Translations under genes and position numbers: made by a program
Assembly (NCBI GenBank): GCA_027924645.1
Contig: BSBN01000213.1
Span: 28,894,501 to 28,958,500 of the forward strand
Reading direction: 5' to 3'
Length of the DNA: 64,000 bases
Source: Cunninghamia lanceolata
Lineage: Eukaryota > Streptophyta > Pinopsida > Cupressales > Cupressaceae
In this document: positions 1 through 12,250 of the stretch, in pieces
Layout: every line of letters starts with the position of its first letter
How positions within the stretch are numbered: position 1 is the first letter of the stretch
Notes under the pieces: model-generated
The model's input: only the letters and a program-made list of their open reading frames with translations
The model's database searches: none
What the model was told of the DNA's origin: nothing

Positions 1-268
1 AGACATTGTTTGATGACAAGAGAAACAGTCTATGAATCGTGCAAGGAAACAAGGAAACATAAAGGAAGACAATACAAACAATGAATGTGATGTTTTTAGC
101 ATTACTCACATGGAATTCTAAGTACAGGGGCATTTTAGGTAGGTGTATGAAATCTTAAATATCATAGATCTCATAATTATGACATACTTTGTATAACCAC
201 TATCTTGTCAAGGGTATGTAGATGTTGCACTCCATGAAAGGGTATGAAACATGCAATAAATATATGTA
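1..268. other. Non-coding stretch, no gene seen
   Basis: I see no reading frame or repeat I can name here. It lies directly upstream of a copia RNase H remnant in the same orientation, so it is probably decayed copia pol sequence, but no motif supports that. Confidence 0.4.
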
Positions 269-499
269 GAGGACAACATCAATACACCAAATCTTCCTGC
301 TACAGTTAAGGGCATCAAGAAACATATTGCTATTAAGTATAATTTCTTGAGACAGAAAGTGGTAGGAAATGAAGTCACATTGGACTATGTTGCCACTAGA
401 GACCAAGTGGAAGTTATATTTACCAAACCTTTGACTATGGATGTCTTTGAGAACTTGAGGCAAAGATTGGGTCTTTTATCACTCTTCTCTATCCCCTAA
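269..499 (+). pseudogene. Ty1/copia RNase H C-terminal remnant
   Basis: An open frame of 76 codons before a TAA at 497-499 reads as the last part of a Ty1/copia polyprotein. The motifs KHIAIKYNFLRQKV, then LDYVATRDQVEVIFTKPL and FENLRQRLGL match the family pattern H-I-x-I-x-Y-x-F-x-R, then T-x-x-Q-x-A-D-x-F-T-K-P-L. The usual A-D of the last motif is replaced by V-E. There is no start codon and the upstream RT region is not recognisable, so this is the 3' stump of a dead element. The purine tracts and LTR that follow on the same strand support the call. It would have degraded RNA in RNA-DNA hybrids during reverse transcription. Confidence 0.8.
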
Positions 500-1720
500 T
501 TCAAGAGATCCAATTTAGTTTCAGGAGGGGCTTATGTTTTCAATTCTATATCTCTAAAACTAGGTCATTATAGGTACAATAATGTATGTACCATGTAACA
601 TCAGTTGGTTTCCAGGACTATTGGTTCACGATTGCGATGTTCATTCTATTATGTATAAAATGCAGTGTTTCAGGTTGATGCAAATGCAAGAAATGTGCAT
701 GATAGTGTAGGATATGTCCAAGGGGGAGTGGTGAAGATGTCATTTGCCCATTAATAGTGTTGTTCATTACTGTTCAAGGAAAGGAACACATTATTTGTAA
801 GTATGACAGTCATAGGTAGTATTTTCATAATCTTGTGGATGACAGGATTTACGTTTGTATCAGTGTCTTATGTAAGGTTTGATCACTACCTACTTTATAT
901 TCATCATCTTGATTCAATGTCAGTGTTGCCATGTTGACATATAACTGAGTTCATCTTGATATGCCACTCTCGGTATACTAGGCCAGTCTTCTATTCAGTG
1001 TTTGATGAATGACAGTGATAGGGGTGCATATCAATATTGTTATCAGTGTGCATGGTCAATAATCAGTATTTGGTTTAGTGTTTGGATTAGTGCTTCCATT
1101 AGTGTATTGTATGGCAACAGTAGCAAGGCAATGTGGATAATAGGATAGTCATGTATGGCATCAGGTATGACTATTTTCCTGTCCATCTTTCTTAGTCAAC
1201 ATAACGGGGTCAATTAGGGGGGTGACAATGTCCTGAGTAATGCATTGTTGTATACCATATTAGGAGGTCCCCGCCCCTTTGTCATTGATGTCAAAGGGGG
1301 AGTAAGATCATGTGGCATTATGCAGAACCTGGCATTATGATCAGTAGTCATTATGATCTCCATTGTGATATTAGAGTACATGATCTCAGAGTTCTCAGAG
1401 TGATGGCATTATGATAATTGGTATAATACCATTATGATCTTGGTTAGTATAACATGATCAAGATCAGTATAGCTAGATTATCTTATCTTATGGCATCTTA
1501 TCTCAGTGGCATTATGAGGTCATCAGAGCAATGGTATCATGATTTCATTAGGATGATATGTTTCAATATGTTTTAGTGGATCAGTATGGAGTCATATGCT
1601 GCAATGTTTCAAGTTCAATCACCACAGATGACCATATCAGATAGGGGGAGATTGTAAAGTGTAATTTTTGCAAAGGTAAGTGCAAAGATTGTTTGTTGAC
1701 ATTAATGCCAAAGGGGAGTT
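500..1720 (+). other. Copia 3' region with purine tracts
   Basis: No coding frame is seen. The stretch carries several purine-rich tracts typical of copia 3' ends: AAGGGGGAG near 720, CAAAGGGGGAG at 1292, GATAGGGGGAGATTG near 1632, and AAAGGGGAGTT just before 1721. The last one directly precedes the probable LTR start TGTTGGCA and is the best polypurine tract. A near-palindrome at 1274-1299 (CCCCTTTG and CAAAGGGG arms around CAT-TG-ATG) lies over the second tract. Confidence 0.6.
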
Positions 1721-2519
1721 TGTTGGCATCATTTTGTCATTAATGTCAAAGATGTTATCTCTGCTTCACTTTGTCTTGTTGAAGGCTTGAACAATTGTAC
1801 TTTGAAGTGTTGAGCAGATGCTCATTTCATGGATTAGGGTTTATCAGTTATATGGTGTTTGTTTAAGTCCTAGCCCTAAAACTTTTGTAAGCAAGTTTCA
1901 AAATGGACTTATTATTAGTGTTTTTTCTATATCTTTATTCTCTCCAACTGAAAATTTCAAGGTATTGGTGTTTGATGATATGTTTAGATTGTCAAACTTG
2001 AAGATCAAACTTCTAAAGTTTCAAAACAGTTAAAAACCCTAATATCTCATTCTCTCTGAAGCAAAGTTTTTTTTGGTTTCAACTTCAAAGAGATTGTCTC
2101 TATCTTTATTTATCCTCTGCAACAAGGTCATCTTCAATGGTAGATTAGGGTTTAATATTAAGCTGAAGGTTTAAACCCTAAAACTAGTCTAAGTCATTCA
2201 AAGCATGTCCCTTGACTAGACGAGTTGCACTTATCTTATAATTGAATGGTGACTTGTAATCAACGGTGGCAAGTCACTTAAGTGACATCTTAAGCCATTA
2301 TATTCATCAGTTAATTGGTCCCTCAACCTAGCCGAAACCAATGTCTCCCAGTGTCACTCTACCGACGGACGGGAAACCTTAGATTGACAGCAAACATTCA
2401 ATCTTTGGGTGGCGCAAAGATTTCCATCTATAGTGGGTTTTTGAACTCATAACTAACACTTTACTTCATTGATATTTGATGGGCATCTGCCCATGTAAGA
2501 AGTTTTATAACAGTTTTTG
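1721..2519 (+). repeat. Copia 3' LTR (right edge uncertain)
   Basis: The LTR begins TGTTGGCATCATTTTGTCAT directly after the purine tract AAAGGGGAGT. This is the usual arrangement for SIRE-like copia elements, where the first LTR bases repeat the 'cattaatgtcaaag' wording found in the preceding 3' region. The end is placed at the CA near 2519, before satellite-like DNA starts, but I have no second LTR or target duplication to fix it. Confidence 0.5.
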
Positions 2520-3846
2520 TAGTTGTGAAGGCCAAACTCAATAGCACACACAACACTTCAAAGAATATAAATTAAATTATATACCAAGTTTACACTAAAT
2601 ACCAAATTCACACTCTAAAAAGCATAAATTAAATGTGAAATTAACTCACACAACACTTCAAAGAATATAAATTGCATTGTACTCTACAGCTCTAAACACA
2701 CAAACACAATGAATTTTAAAGTTCAACAAACACACTTCATCCAAGCCTCATTAAGGATGTAGAAAGTAAATGCCAAACTTAAAATCACATAATATATGCC
2801 AAAATTCTCACCAAAAAAATACAAATTAAATTCCAATCATCCCACTAACCAAAGCACAAAAAGTAAATGCCATAGTTAATTCACACAACACTTCAAACAA
2901 TTCAAATTGAATGTCTCACACACATCAAAACACACAAAGTGAAAACACATTTAAAAACACCCAATGTTCAAACATAAGAAATAAAATTCAAAGTTTTAAA
3001 AAAATTCCATGAATCTGTTAGAAGTTTGTTCATCCAAACCACAATTATGAGAAACACAATTCTTCTGAAAGCATAAGAATAGTTTCAAAACACAATGTGA
3101 AGGCCAAACTCAAAAACACACACATAATAAAGGTTAGTCCAAACCACAAAGTCCAAACAAATCGAATTAAATGCGTCACACAAGTCAAAACACCTAATGT
3201 TAAAACATAATAAATAAAATTCAAAGTTTAAAAAAAAATTCATCAACTCATAAAAAATTGTTCAACCAAATCACAATTATGAGAAACACACTTCATCTAA
3301 AGCATAAGAATAGTTTCAACACACAAAGTGAAGGCCAAACTTAGAAGCGCACACCTCATAAAGGTTAGTCCAAACTACAAATTCCAAAATAGTTGAATTG
3401 AATGTCTCACACATCAAAACACACAAAGTGAAAACACATAAAAACACCCAATGTTCAAATCTAAGAAATAAAATTCAAAGTTTTTAAAAAAATCATCCAA
3501 TCCACAACAATAAGTTGAAAATAAATGCCAAAAAAACATGCACTATTACTCAAAGCCAAAATTCTCACTTAAAAAAACACAAATTAAATTCCAAAGATCA
3601 AAGATTAAATTAAAATCAAAAAAAATTATCTCAAAAGCAATCAAATCAAATAAAATGAATGTCAAAATTTTAGTTACACTTCATCCAAACCATAAGAAGT
3701 TCTAAAAAGATACAAAGTTTGCACTAAATACTCTGTCTAAAGCATAAGAAATAGTTTACACATACAAAGAGCTCAAAGTTTAAAGTTTCAAAAGCGAGCC
3801 AATAATCCTCACACTCAAAAAACATAAATTAAATGTGAAATTTAAC

Positions 3847-3859
3847 TCACACAACACTT
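3847..3859. repeat. Left target-site duplication of SINE
   Basis: TCACACAACACTT, repeated exactly at 4160-4172 on the other side of the SINE. Confidence 0.9.
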
Positions 3860-4159
3860 TTGGCCTTAAGGGCGTGGTTCGGTGGTTAAGTCACTCGGTT
3901 GTAGTGACGGCCACTAGGGTTCAAACCCCAGTTGGGCCAATGAGTTCGTAGGCTTTATGCCTTCGCTGGGCCAATGAGCTTGTGGGTTTGAACTTGTAGT
4001 GTTAATACAAGTGGTCATGCTAGCGGATGAGGTCCCCCGTGTTGTGGCCTCATCTATTCATAGCTCCGAGCAAAAGCATTTGTGGAGCCGAAGGGCGTGT
4101 GGCGCCAGCATCACCAATCACTTTAAAAAGTTTACCAGGCGCATTATCATTAAAAAAAA
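3860..4159 (+). mobile_element. tRNA-derived SINE, 300 bp, with 13-bp target duplications
   Basis: The 5' part has RNA polymerase III internal promoter boxes: box A-like TGGTTCGGTGG at 3875-3885 and box B-like GGTTCAAACCC at 3918-3928, spaced as in a tRNA. The body follows, with a partial internal repeat (GGGCCAATGAG at about 3935 and 3969), and it ends in an A-run at 4152-4159. Perfect 13-bp direct repeats flank it, the mark of L1-driven insertion. The GC-richer body stands out from the A/C-rich satellite around it. There is no coding capacity. It is not a functional tRNA: the acceptor arms do not pair and extra 3' sequence is present. The intact target duplications indicate a fairly young insertion. 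Confidence 0.92.
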
Positions 4160-4172
4160 TCACACAACACTT
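4160..4172. repeat. Right target-site duplication of SINE
   Basis: Identical to 3847-3859. Confidence 0.9.
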
Positions 4173-5040
4173 CTTCAAAGAATATAAATTGCACTACTCT
4201 ACGCCTCTAAACACACAAGCATAGTGAATTTCAAAGTTAACAAACGCAATTCATCCAAGCCTTAATAGGGATGTAGATAGTAAATGCCGAACATAAAACC
4301 ACATAATGAATGCCAAGATACTCAATTCAAAAAAATACAAATTAAATTCTTATGATCCCACTATAAAAGCACAATAAATAAATGCCATAGTAAAATCACA
4401 CAACACTTCAAACAATTAGAATTGAATGTCTAACACACAAAGTTAAAACACATAATAAAAAACCCAATGTTCAAACATAAGAAAAAAATTCAATGTTTTA
4501 AAAAAATTCCATGAATTCATCAAAAGTTGTTCATCCAAACCATAATTATGAGAAACACAGTTCATTTAAAAGCATAAGAATAGCTTCAAAACACAAAGTG
4601 AAGGCCAAACTCAAAAGCACACACATAATAAAGGTCAATCCAAGCCACAAAGTCCATACAATTCGAATTGAATGTCTCACACGTGTTAAAACACCTAATC
4701 TTCAAACATAAGAAATAAAATTCAAAGTTATAAAAAAAATCCATCAACTCATAAAAAGTTGTTCAACCAAATCACAATTATGAGAAACAAACTTCATCTA
4801 AAGCATAAGAATAGTTTCAACACACAAAGTGAAGGCCAAACTCAAAAGAGCATACATAATAAAGGTCCAAACCACAAAGCCCAAAAAACGTGAATTGAAT
4901 GTCTCACACACATCAAAACACCCAAAGTGAAAACATATAAAAACACCCAATGTTCAAACATAAGAAATAAAATCTAGAGTTCTAAAAAATATCCATCAAC
5001 CCATAAAAAGTTGTTCATCCAAACCACAATTATGAGAAAC

Positions 5041-8000
5041 ATACTTCATCTAAAGCATAAGAATAGTTTCAACACACAAAGTAAAGACCAAACTCAAAAT
5101 CACACACATAATAAAGGTCAAAGTCCTTGAACCATAGTAAGAAGTCAAAGTTAGACAATAGCCAACACACAATGAAGACAAACTCAAGTCCACATACACA
5201 CTATGAAGGTCAAGGTTCAAACACACTTCCAAATGGTCGGATACTCAAGGTTCAAACACAAAAAACATACAAAATGAAGGGCATAGTACATATACTTCAT
5301 CAACACTACATATTCATTGAAACCATACAAAATACACACAATAAAAAGTCTACCATGTATTCAACACACATATGAGGAAAACACTTCATCTAAAGCATAA
5401 GAATAGTTTCAACACAAAAAGTGAAGGCCAAACTCAAAAGCACATGCATAATAAAAGCCAAACTCTAAACCACAATAAGAAGTCAAAGTTAGACAACATC
5501 CAACACGTAATGAAGCCAAACTCAAGACCAAATACACACTTCCAAATGATAGGATGCTTAGGGTTCAAACACAAAAAAACATACAAAATGAAGGGCAGAA
5601 CACATATACTTCATCAACACACTTCATCTTCATTCAAACCATACAAAATACACACCATAAAAAGTCTACCATGTATTCAACACAACATATGAGAAACACA
5701 CTTCATCTAAACATGCACAAGAATAGTTTCAACACACAAAGTGAAGGCCAAACTCAAAAGCACATACATAGTAAAGGTCAAAGTCCAAACCACAATAAGA
5801 AGTCAAAGTTAGATAATATCCAACACACAATGAAGCCAAATTCAAGTCCACATACACACTATGAAGGTCAAGGTTCAAACACACTTCTAAATGATAAGAT
5901 GCTCAGGGTTCAAACACAAAAACCATACAAAATGAAGGGAAAGTACATATACACTTCATCAACACACTTCATCTTCATTCAAACCATACAAAATACACAT
6001 CATAAAAAGTCTACCATGTATTCAACATACATATGAGAAACACACTTCATCTAAAGCATAAGAATAGTTTCAACACACAAAGTGAACGCCAAACTCAAAA
6101 GCACACATAACAAAGGTCAAAGTCCAAACCATAATAAGTCAAAGTTAGACAACATCCAACACATAATGAAGCCAAACTCAAGTACACATACACACTATGA
6201 AGGTCAAGGTTCAAACATAACTCCAAATGATAGGATGCTCAAGGTTCAAACATAAAAAACATAAAAAATGAAGGGCAAAGTACATATACTTCATCAACAC
6301 ACTCCATCTTCATTCAAACCATACAAAATACACGTCATAAAAAGTCTACCATGTATTCAACACACATATGAGAAACACACATCATCTAAAGCATAAGAAT
6401 AGTTTCAACACAAAGTTAAGGACAAACTCAAAAGCACACACATAATAAAGGTCAAAGTTAGATAATATCCAACACACAATGAAGCCAAATTCAAGTCCAC
6501 ATACACAGTATGAAGGTCAAGGTTCAAACACACTTTCAAATGATAGGATGCTCAAGGTTCAAACACAAAAAACATACAAAATGAAAAGAAAAGTACATAT
6601 ACTTCATCAACACACTTCATCTTCATTCAAACCATACAAAATAGACATCATAAAAAGTCTACCATGTATTCAACACATATATGAGAAGCACGTGTCATCT
6701 AAAGCATAAGAATAGTTTCAACACACAAAGTGAAGGCCAAACTCAAAAGCACACACATAACAAAAGTCGAAGTCCAAACCACCATAAGAAGTCAAAGCTA
6801 GACAATATCCAACACACAATGAAGCCAAACTCAAGTCCACATACACACTATGAAAATCAAGGTTTCAAACACACTTACAAATGATAGGATGCTCAAGGTG
6901 CAAATATATAAAACATAAAAAATGAAGGGCAAAGTACATATACTTCAATCAACACACTTCATCTTCATTCAAACCATACAAAATACACACCATAAAAAGT
7001 CTACCATGTAATCAACACACATATGAGAAACACGCTTCATCTAAAGCATAAGAATAGTTTCAACACACAAAGTGAAGGCAAAACTCAAAAGCACACACAT
7101 AATAAAGGTCAAAATCCAAACCACACTAAGAAGTCAAAGCTAGACAATATCCAATGCACAATGAAGCCAAACTCGAGTCCACATACACACCATGAAGATC
7201 AAGGTTCAAACACAAAAAAACATACAAAATGAAAGGCAAAGTACATATACTTCATCAACACACTTCATCTTCATTCAAACCATACAAAATACACACCATA
7301 AAAAGTGTACCATGTATTCAACACACATATGAGAAACAGGCTTCATCTAAAGCATACTAATAATTTCAACACACAGTGAATGCCAAACTTTAAAGCACAC
7401 AAATAATAAAGGTCAAAGTCCAAACCACAATAAGAAGTCAAAGCTAGACAATATCCAACACACAATGAAGCCAAACTCAAGTCCACATACACACTATGAA
7501 GGTCAAGGTTCAAACACACTTTCAAATGATAGGATGCTCAAGGTTCAAACACAAAAGACATACAAGATGAAGGGCAATGTACATATACTACATCAACACA
7601 CTTCATCTTTATTCAAACCATATGAAATACACACCATTAAAAGTCTACCTTGTATTCAACACAAATATGAGAAACACGCTTCATCTAAAATAAAATAATA
7701 GTTTCAACACACAAAGTGAAGGCCAAACTCAAAACTAGACATAATAAAGGTCAAAGTTAGACAACATCCAACACACTATGAAACCAAACTCAAGCCCACA
7801 TACACATTATGAAGGTCAAGGTTCAAACACACTTTCAAATGATAGGATGCTCAAGGTTCAAACACAAAAAACACACAAAATGAAGGGCAAAGTACATATA
7901 CTTCATTAGCACACTTCATCTTCAATCAAACCATACAAAATACACATCATAAAAATCTACCATGTATTCAACACACATATGAGAAACACACTTCATCTAA

Positions 8001-8780
8001 AGCATAAGAATAGTTTCAACACACAAAGTGAATGCCAAACTCAAAAGCACACATATAATAAAGGTCAAAGTCCATACTAAAATAAGAAGTCAATGTTAGA
8101 CAATATCCAACACACAACGAAGTTAAACTCAAGTCCACAAAAGAAACACACTTCATCTAAAGCATAAGAATAGTTTCAACACACAAAGTGAACCCCAAAC
8201 TAAAAAGCACACATATAATAAAGGTCAAAGTCCATACTACAATAAGAAGTCAAAGTTAGACAATATCCAACACACAATGAAGCTAAACTCACGTCCACAA
8301 ACACACTATGAATGTCAAGGTTCAAACACACGTCCAAATGATAGTAAGCTCAAGGTTTGAACACAAAAGACATCAAAAATGAAGGGCAAAGTACATATAC
8401 TTCATCAACACACTTTGTCTTCATTGAAACCATACAAAATATACACCATAAAAAGTCTACCATGTATTTAACACACATATGAGAAACACACTTCATCTAA
8501 AACATAAAAATAGTTTCAACATACAAAATGAAGGCCAAACTCAAAAGCACACACATAATAAAGGTCAAAGTCTAAAACAAAATAAGAAGTCAACATTAGA
8601 CAATATCCAACACACATTGAAGCCAAACTCAAGTCCACATACACACTATGAAATGATAAGATGAAGTATATATGTACTTTGCCCTTCATTTTATATGTTT
8701 TTTGTGTTTGAAACATGAGCATCCACACTTCATCTTCATTCAAACCATACAAAATACACACCATAAAAAGTCTACCATGT
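5041..8780. repeat. Satellite A tandem array, monomer about 325 bp
   Basis: About eleven monomers, several of them shortened. 'GAGAAACACACTTCATCTAA' or a close variant starts monomers near 5031, 5372, 5690, 6033, 6370, 6683, 7024, 7330, 7667, 7980, 8148 (short) and 8480. The + strand is strongly A/C-rich, so stop codons are rare and short open frames appear in every monomer, but I do not regard them as genes. The array is disturbed by a shortened unit near 8148 and a 61-bp inverted piece at 8664. Confidence 0.93.
8664..8724 (-). repeat. Micro-inverted satellite segment
   Basis: These 61 bases are the reverse complement of the monomer part that runs from 'ggatgctcaaggttcaaac' to 'gtacatatactt'. 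The flanking monomer sequence is in the normal orientation. The same inversion is at 43540-43600 in copy 2. Confidence 0.88.
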
Positions 8781-10680
8781 ATTCAAGACACATATAAATC
8801 ATATAAGGTTAAAAAATAATCACACGTCAATCACATGGACCAATATGAAGTACCGAAACTTCATAGTTGAAACCCATAGAAATTGTAAGACACTTCCAAT
8901 TGAAATAAAATATATAAAAGTATAAAACACACATAAATAGCCACACTTAAATCACACATACACTAATATGAAGTGGATCACACTTCATAGTAAAAACACA
9001 TAAAAACCATAGTTCCAATTAAAAATAGCACAATAAGTAAAAAAGAAAATGGTAAAAGTTCACATACACTAATATGAAGTGGATCACACTTCATAGTAAA
9101 AACAAATAAAAACCATAGTTCCAATTAAAAATAGCACAATAAGTAAAAAGGAAAATGGTAAAAAGTTCACATACTTCCTAAGATATAGCCATCAAAACAA
9201 CTCTATTTGGATGCTTAAAAATTCACACTTAAAAATGTAAACAAATAAAACCCATACATAAGAATAACACATTTAGCACATTTAGCACAATGCATATAGT
9301 CCAATAAACACATTCAAATGGATGTAAAAAAGTTCACATAGGATGCTGAGGGTTCAAACACAAAAAGTATACAAAATGAAGGGCAGAGTTAACTATATAT
9401 ACTTCATCAACACACATCCTTTTTATTCAAACCATACGAAATGCACACCATAAAAAAGTTCATATACTTCATATATAGCTCAAGATAGATGTTAAAATGT
9501 TCACACTTACTAATATTGTCACACTTCATCTATAATAAGTGGATGTATAGTTCAAACACATAAAACCCATAATAATTTCAAATGGATGTAAACAAATTCA
9601 CTTCATCAAAATGGATAAAAAGAATATGTAGATTAAAATTAAAAATTAGTCTTCTATCCATCCTCCACACTACATAAAAACTATATAAATAGTTAATAAA
9701 ATTAAAATTAATCTTCTATTTACTTCTATTTTTTTGTGACTAAATTTTAAATTAAAAATTTTATTACAAGTAAATTAAAAATGTAAAAATTAAATTAATT
9801 TTTAAAAACATAATTTTTGTGTGTATTAAATTAAGCTTATTGGATTAGCTCAACAAATTAAAATAAAGCAAGTCTTTCAAAGATATCAAAAGAAAAAGAA
9901 ATTTTCAATATTTAAATCTACACACTTTCATAAAATACCGTTCAGACTCTAAAAATACATTATTATTAGTTCACCTCAAAGTGGTACAAAAATCAACTCA
10001 AACTGTTACAAAGATTGTAATATCATAGTAACATAGTCTACTTCAAAAATAATTTAATGAAGCAATCTATTTCGAAACATCAATAATTCATTTTAACAAA
10101 ATAATCTAATGAAATTTTCTTATAATACTGTCTACTTAAAACTATTACAAAAATAATATAATAAAATATTTAACTAATTTTTTTTTAATAAAATAATCCA
10201 TCCATCAAAAATAATGATCCATCCACTTTATACAAAGATTAATGTATACAACTATCTACTTATAACCATTACAAAAATAATATAATAAATTAATTCACTA
10301 AATAAAGATTTTAGCCACCGCATTAAATGTCCACTTTATACAGTAGGAAAATATTATAACAGTCCACTTTATACAAAGATTAATAGTCCACTGACTTTAT
10401 AAATACAACAGTTAGTTCAACATTTCAATTAAAATGTCTATATAAAACTTTTTATTTGATAGAGATTAGATATTTATAATCAATTTCTAAGCTGTTTTTG
10501 TGATCTCATCGAAACTGCTACCGCACCAAGAAGGTTCAACTGCACCAGCCCACTCAAAAAGACATTATATTTAAACCCTACCCTATTATGAAAAAAGATT
10601 CAGTAAAAATAATTCTAGATATAGTTTACAAGGGAAAAAAAATAGTCTCAAATTTAACAATGTAATTTTATCTAAACGTA
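8780..10680. other. AT-rich non-coding DNA
   Basis: No gene is seen. A roughly 107-bp tandem pair containing 'cacatacactaatatgaag' lies at about 8954-9170, and a further inserted piece of satellite A wording at about 9340-9470. From 9620 on the sequence is very AT-rich with short direct repeats such as 'ccactttatacaaagatta'. It is present almost unchanged at 43650-45560. Confidence 0.7.
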
Positions 10681-10729
10681 ATTATACCTGAACAAACTGC
10701 AAGTACAAAATTAGATATATATTAACTTT

Positions 10730-12056
10730 AAGCAACCCTACACTACAGAACAGCAGTGTGCATTTGAAGAACTCAGGTACAAAATCAATCATGCACCCGT
10801 ACTTGTTTTTCCCAATTTTCAGCAACCTTTTGTGGTTGACACTGATGCTAGTGATTTGTTGCAATAAGAAGACTGGTTTGCTATTATTCAGGGTTGTTCA
10901 AAGGCACTGTCCTAAACTATAGTACAACTACATATGACAAGAAGTTGTATGCTTTGGTCTCTGCAGTGAAGAAGTGGAAACACTATCTCATGGGCAAGGA
11001 AACAATAGCACAATTACGATACTTATTTTTTTATGCTTGAAGAAAGTATATTATTATTGTAACCACTCCAATACTTTTTCCAAAATTGGAGTGATCAACA
11101 ACCACTCCAATACTTTTTTTTAATATTGAAGAAAGCAAGATTACAAGAAGAAGACAGTGCTCAGTAGAGCAACTACAAGACAGCCAAAGAACAACACAGA
11201 GTACAACCCAACAAAGAACAGAACTAAAAAATACAGCTCCTGTAAAAAAGAACAACAGTCCTGTGCCATAAAGGGTCCTTGGATAGAATCACCCCTGGAA
11301 TATAATTGCAGCACCATAAACAGAAAGACTGGTATTGTGGCATGACAATATTTAAGACAGAGAAGACCTTCAATATTTGCAAGCACAAACAAAATCCAAG
11401 AATCTCATCAAGCAACAGTTTCATTTGGTGATCAAATACAAGTGGGGTGTGACTAACATGGTGGATGATCAGTTGTCAAGACCAAGACTAGCACTTCTTT
11501 CAGTGGTTGGTACCCTTACTTTGTTGGAGCTATTTGCTAAGGAAGTTTCTATTGATGACCATGAGCATGATAAAGATTCAGTGAGATATATCAGCAGACT
11601 GATAGGGGAAGTGGCTAATTTTGAGCCAAATCTTGATTATTTCTTCAAGATGGGCTCCTCTACAAAGTGGGAAATTAGGCTCATACCTTGAGAGTTGCAG
11701 GACATTTTGGAGTATCTAAATAGTTTCAAACCTTCACCCTTATGTTTATTGTCCCTGTGTGCAAAGAAGATTTGTGCAAGTTATGTAGCAACCGGAACTT
11801 GGAATACCAGCCTGGCAGCCACTACCCGTGGCTACTAGACCATGCAAGAACATCTCCATGGATTTTATGGGTGGTCTTCCAATGACTACCTATTTGTAAG
11901 ATGTGTGTTAATTGCATACAAGAAGAAATTGAAGGGAAGGGATGCGGCTGAGTTGTTCTTCAACCATGTGCCAGTTCATTTTGGACTCCTAAAGAGCATC
12001 ATAACAGATAGGGATGCTCTCTTTTTGGAAAAGTTTTGGTGACTAACAAGCTGGCT
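10730..12056 (+). pseudogene. Ty3/gypsy RNase H-integrase remnant (copy 1)
   Basis: Broken pieces of one polyprotein appear in order. RNase H start: a frame near 10765-10865 with FEELRYKINHAPVLVF and then PFVVDTDASDLLQ, whose TDAS is the family's first catalytic Asp motif. The end of the RNase H/connection region is at 11430-11490, with VTNMVDDQLSRPRLAL, as in the V-A-D-A-L-S-R-R motif of this class. Integrase core: 11842-12042, with NDYLFVRCVLIAYKKKLKGRDAAELFF, then HFGLLKSIITDRDALFLEKFW, ending at the catalytic D-R-D region. The order fits Ty3/gypsy, probably a chromovirus. The zinc-binding HHCC part and the first integrase Asp are damaged. Relative to copy 2 this copy lost about 16 bp before 11885 and about 33 bp near 11775. 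Confidence 0.8.
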
Positions 12057-12073
12057 GATATGTTGTCAAGACA

Positions 12074-12250
12074 GATTTAACCCTAGGCCAGAAAATTTAA
12101 TATAACCTTAGTTTTCTTTCTGAAATGGCAGGATTTAACCCTAAGCTAGAAAAATTAATATAACCTTAGTGTTCTTTTTGAAATGGCAGATTTAACCCTA
12201 AGCTAAAAAAATTAGTATATCCTTAGTCTTCTTTCTGAAATGGCAGAAAT
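12074..12250. repeat. Three-copy 58-bp minisatellite
   Basis: Units starting ATTTAACCCTA at 12074, 12133 and 12190, each followed by 'ataaccttag' or close and 'ctttctgaaatggcag'. It starts right after the stop of a short frame reading LADMLSRQI, so it may be the 3' untranslated region of the gypsy remnant. The same array is at about 47087-47250. Confidence 0.8.

Larger units (their letters stand above)
2530..5040. repeat. Satellite B, diverged, period about 240 bp
   Basis: A/C-rich repeats in which the phrase 'aacacccaatgttcaaacataagaaataaaattcaaag' (and variants) recurs near 2950, 3190, 3440, 4450, 4690 and 4930. Each is followed by an A-run, 'ccatcaactcataaaaagttgttcatccaaaccacaattatgagaaac' and then 'ttcatctaaagcataagaatagtttcaac'. 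Spacing is about 230-255 bp. The last roughly 90 bases of the unit also form the first part of satellite A. A SINE interrupts the block at 3860. No gene is seen. Confidence 0.75.

Noticed and set aside
1818..2033. Short frame in the copia LTR as a gene
   Set aside because: 71 codons inside an LTR with no family resemblance.
3860..3935. A tRNA gene
   Set aside because: Box A and box B are present, but the acceptor stem does not pair and the unit continues to a poly-A end with target duplications. It is a SINE.
5127..8764. Many open frames of 60-160 codons in the satellite A arrays (also 21411-22951 and 40012-43640)
   Set aside because: They repeat with the monomer and arise because the A/C-rich strand has few stop codons. 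They shift frame from monomer to monomer and have no start or context of a gene.
5041..8780. CRISPR array
   Set aside because: Monomers are about 325 bp and adjacent, without short repeats and unique spacers, and the DNA is a plant nuclear sequence.
11031..11424. Overlapping minus-strand hydrophobic frames (also 45911-46304)
   Set aside because: Opposite strand of the gypsy remnant. No family pattern, and the plus strand has the recognisable motifs.
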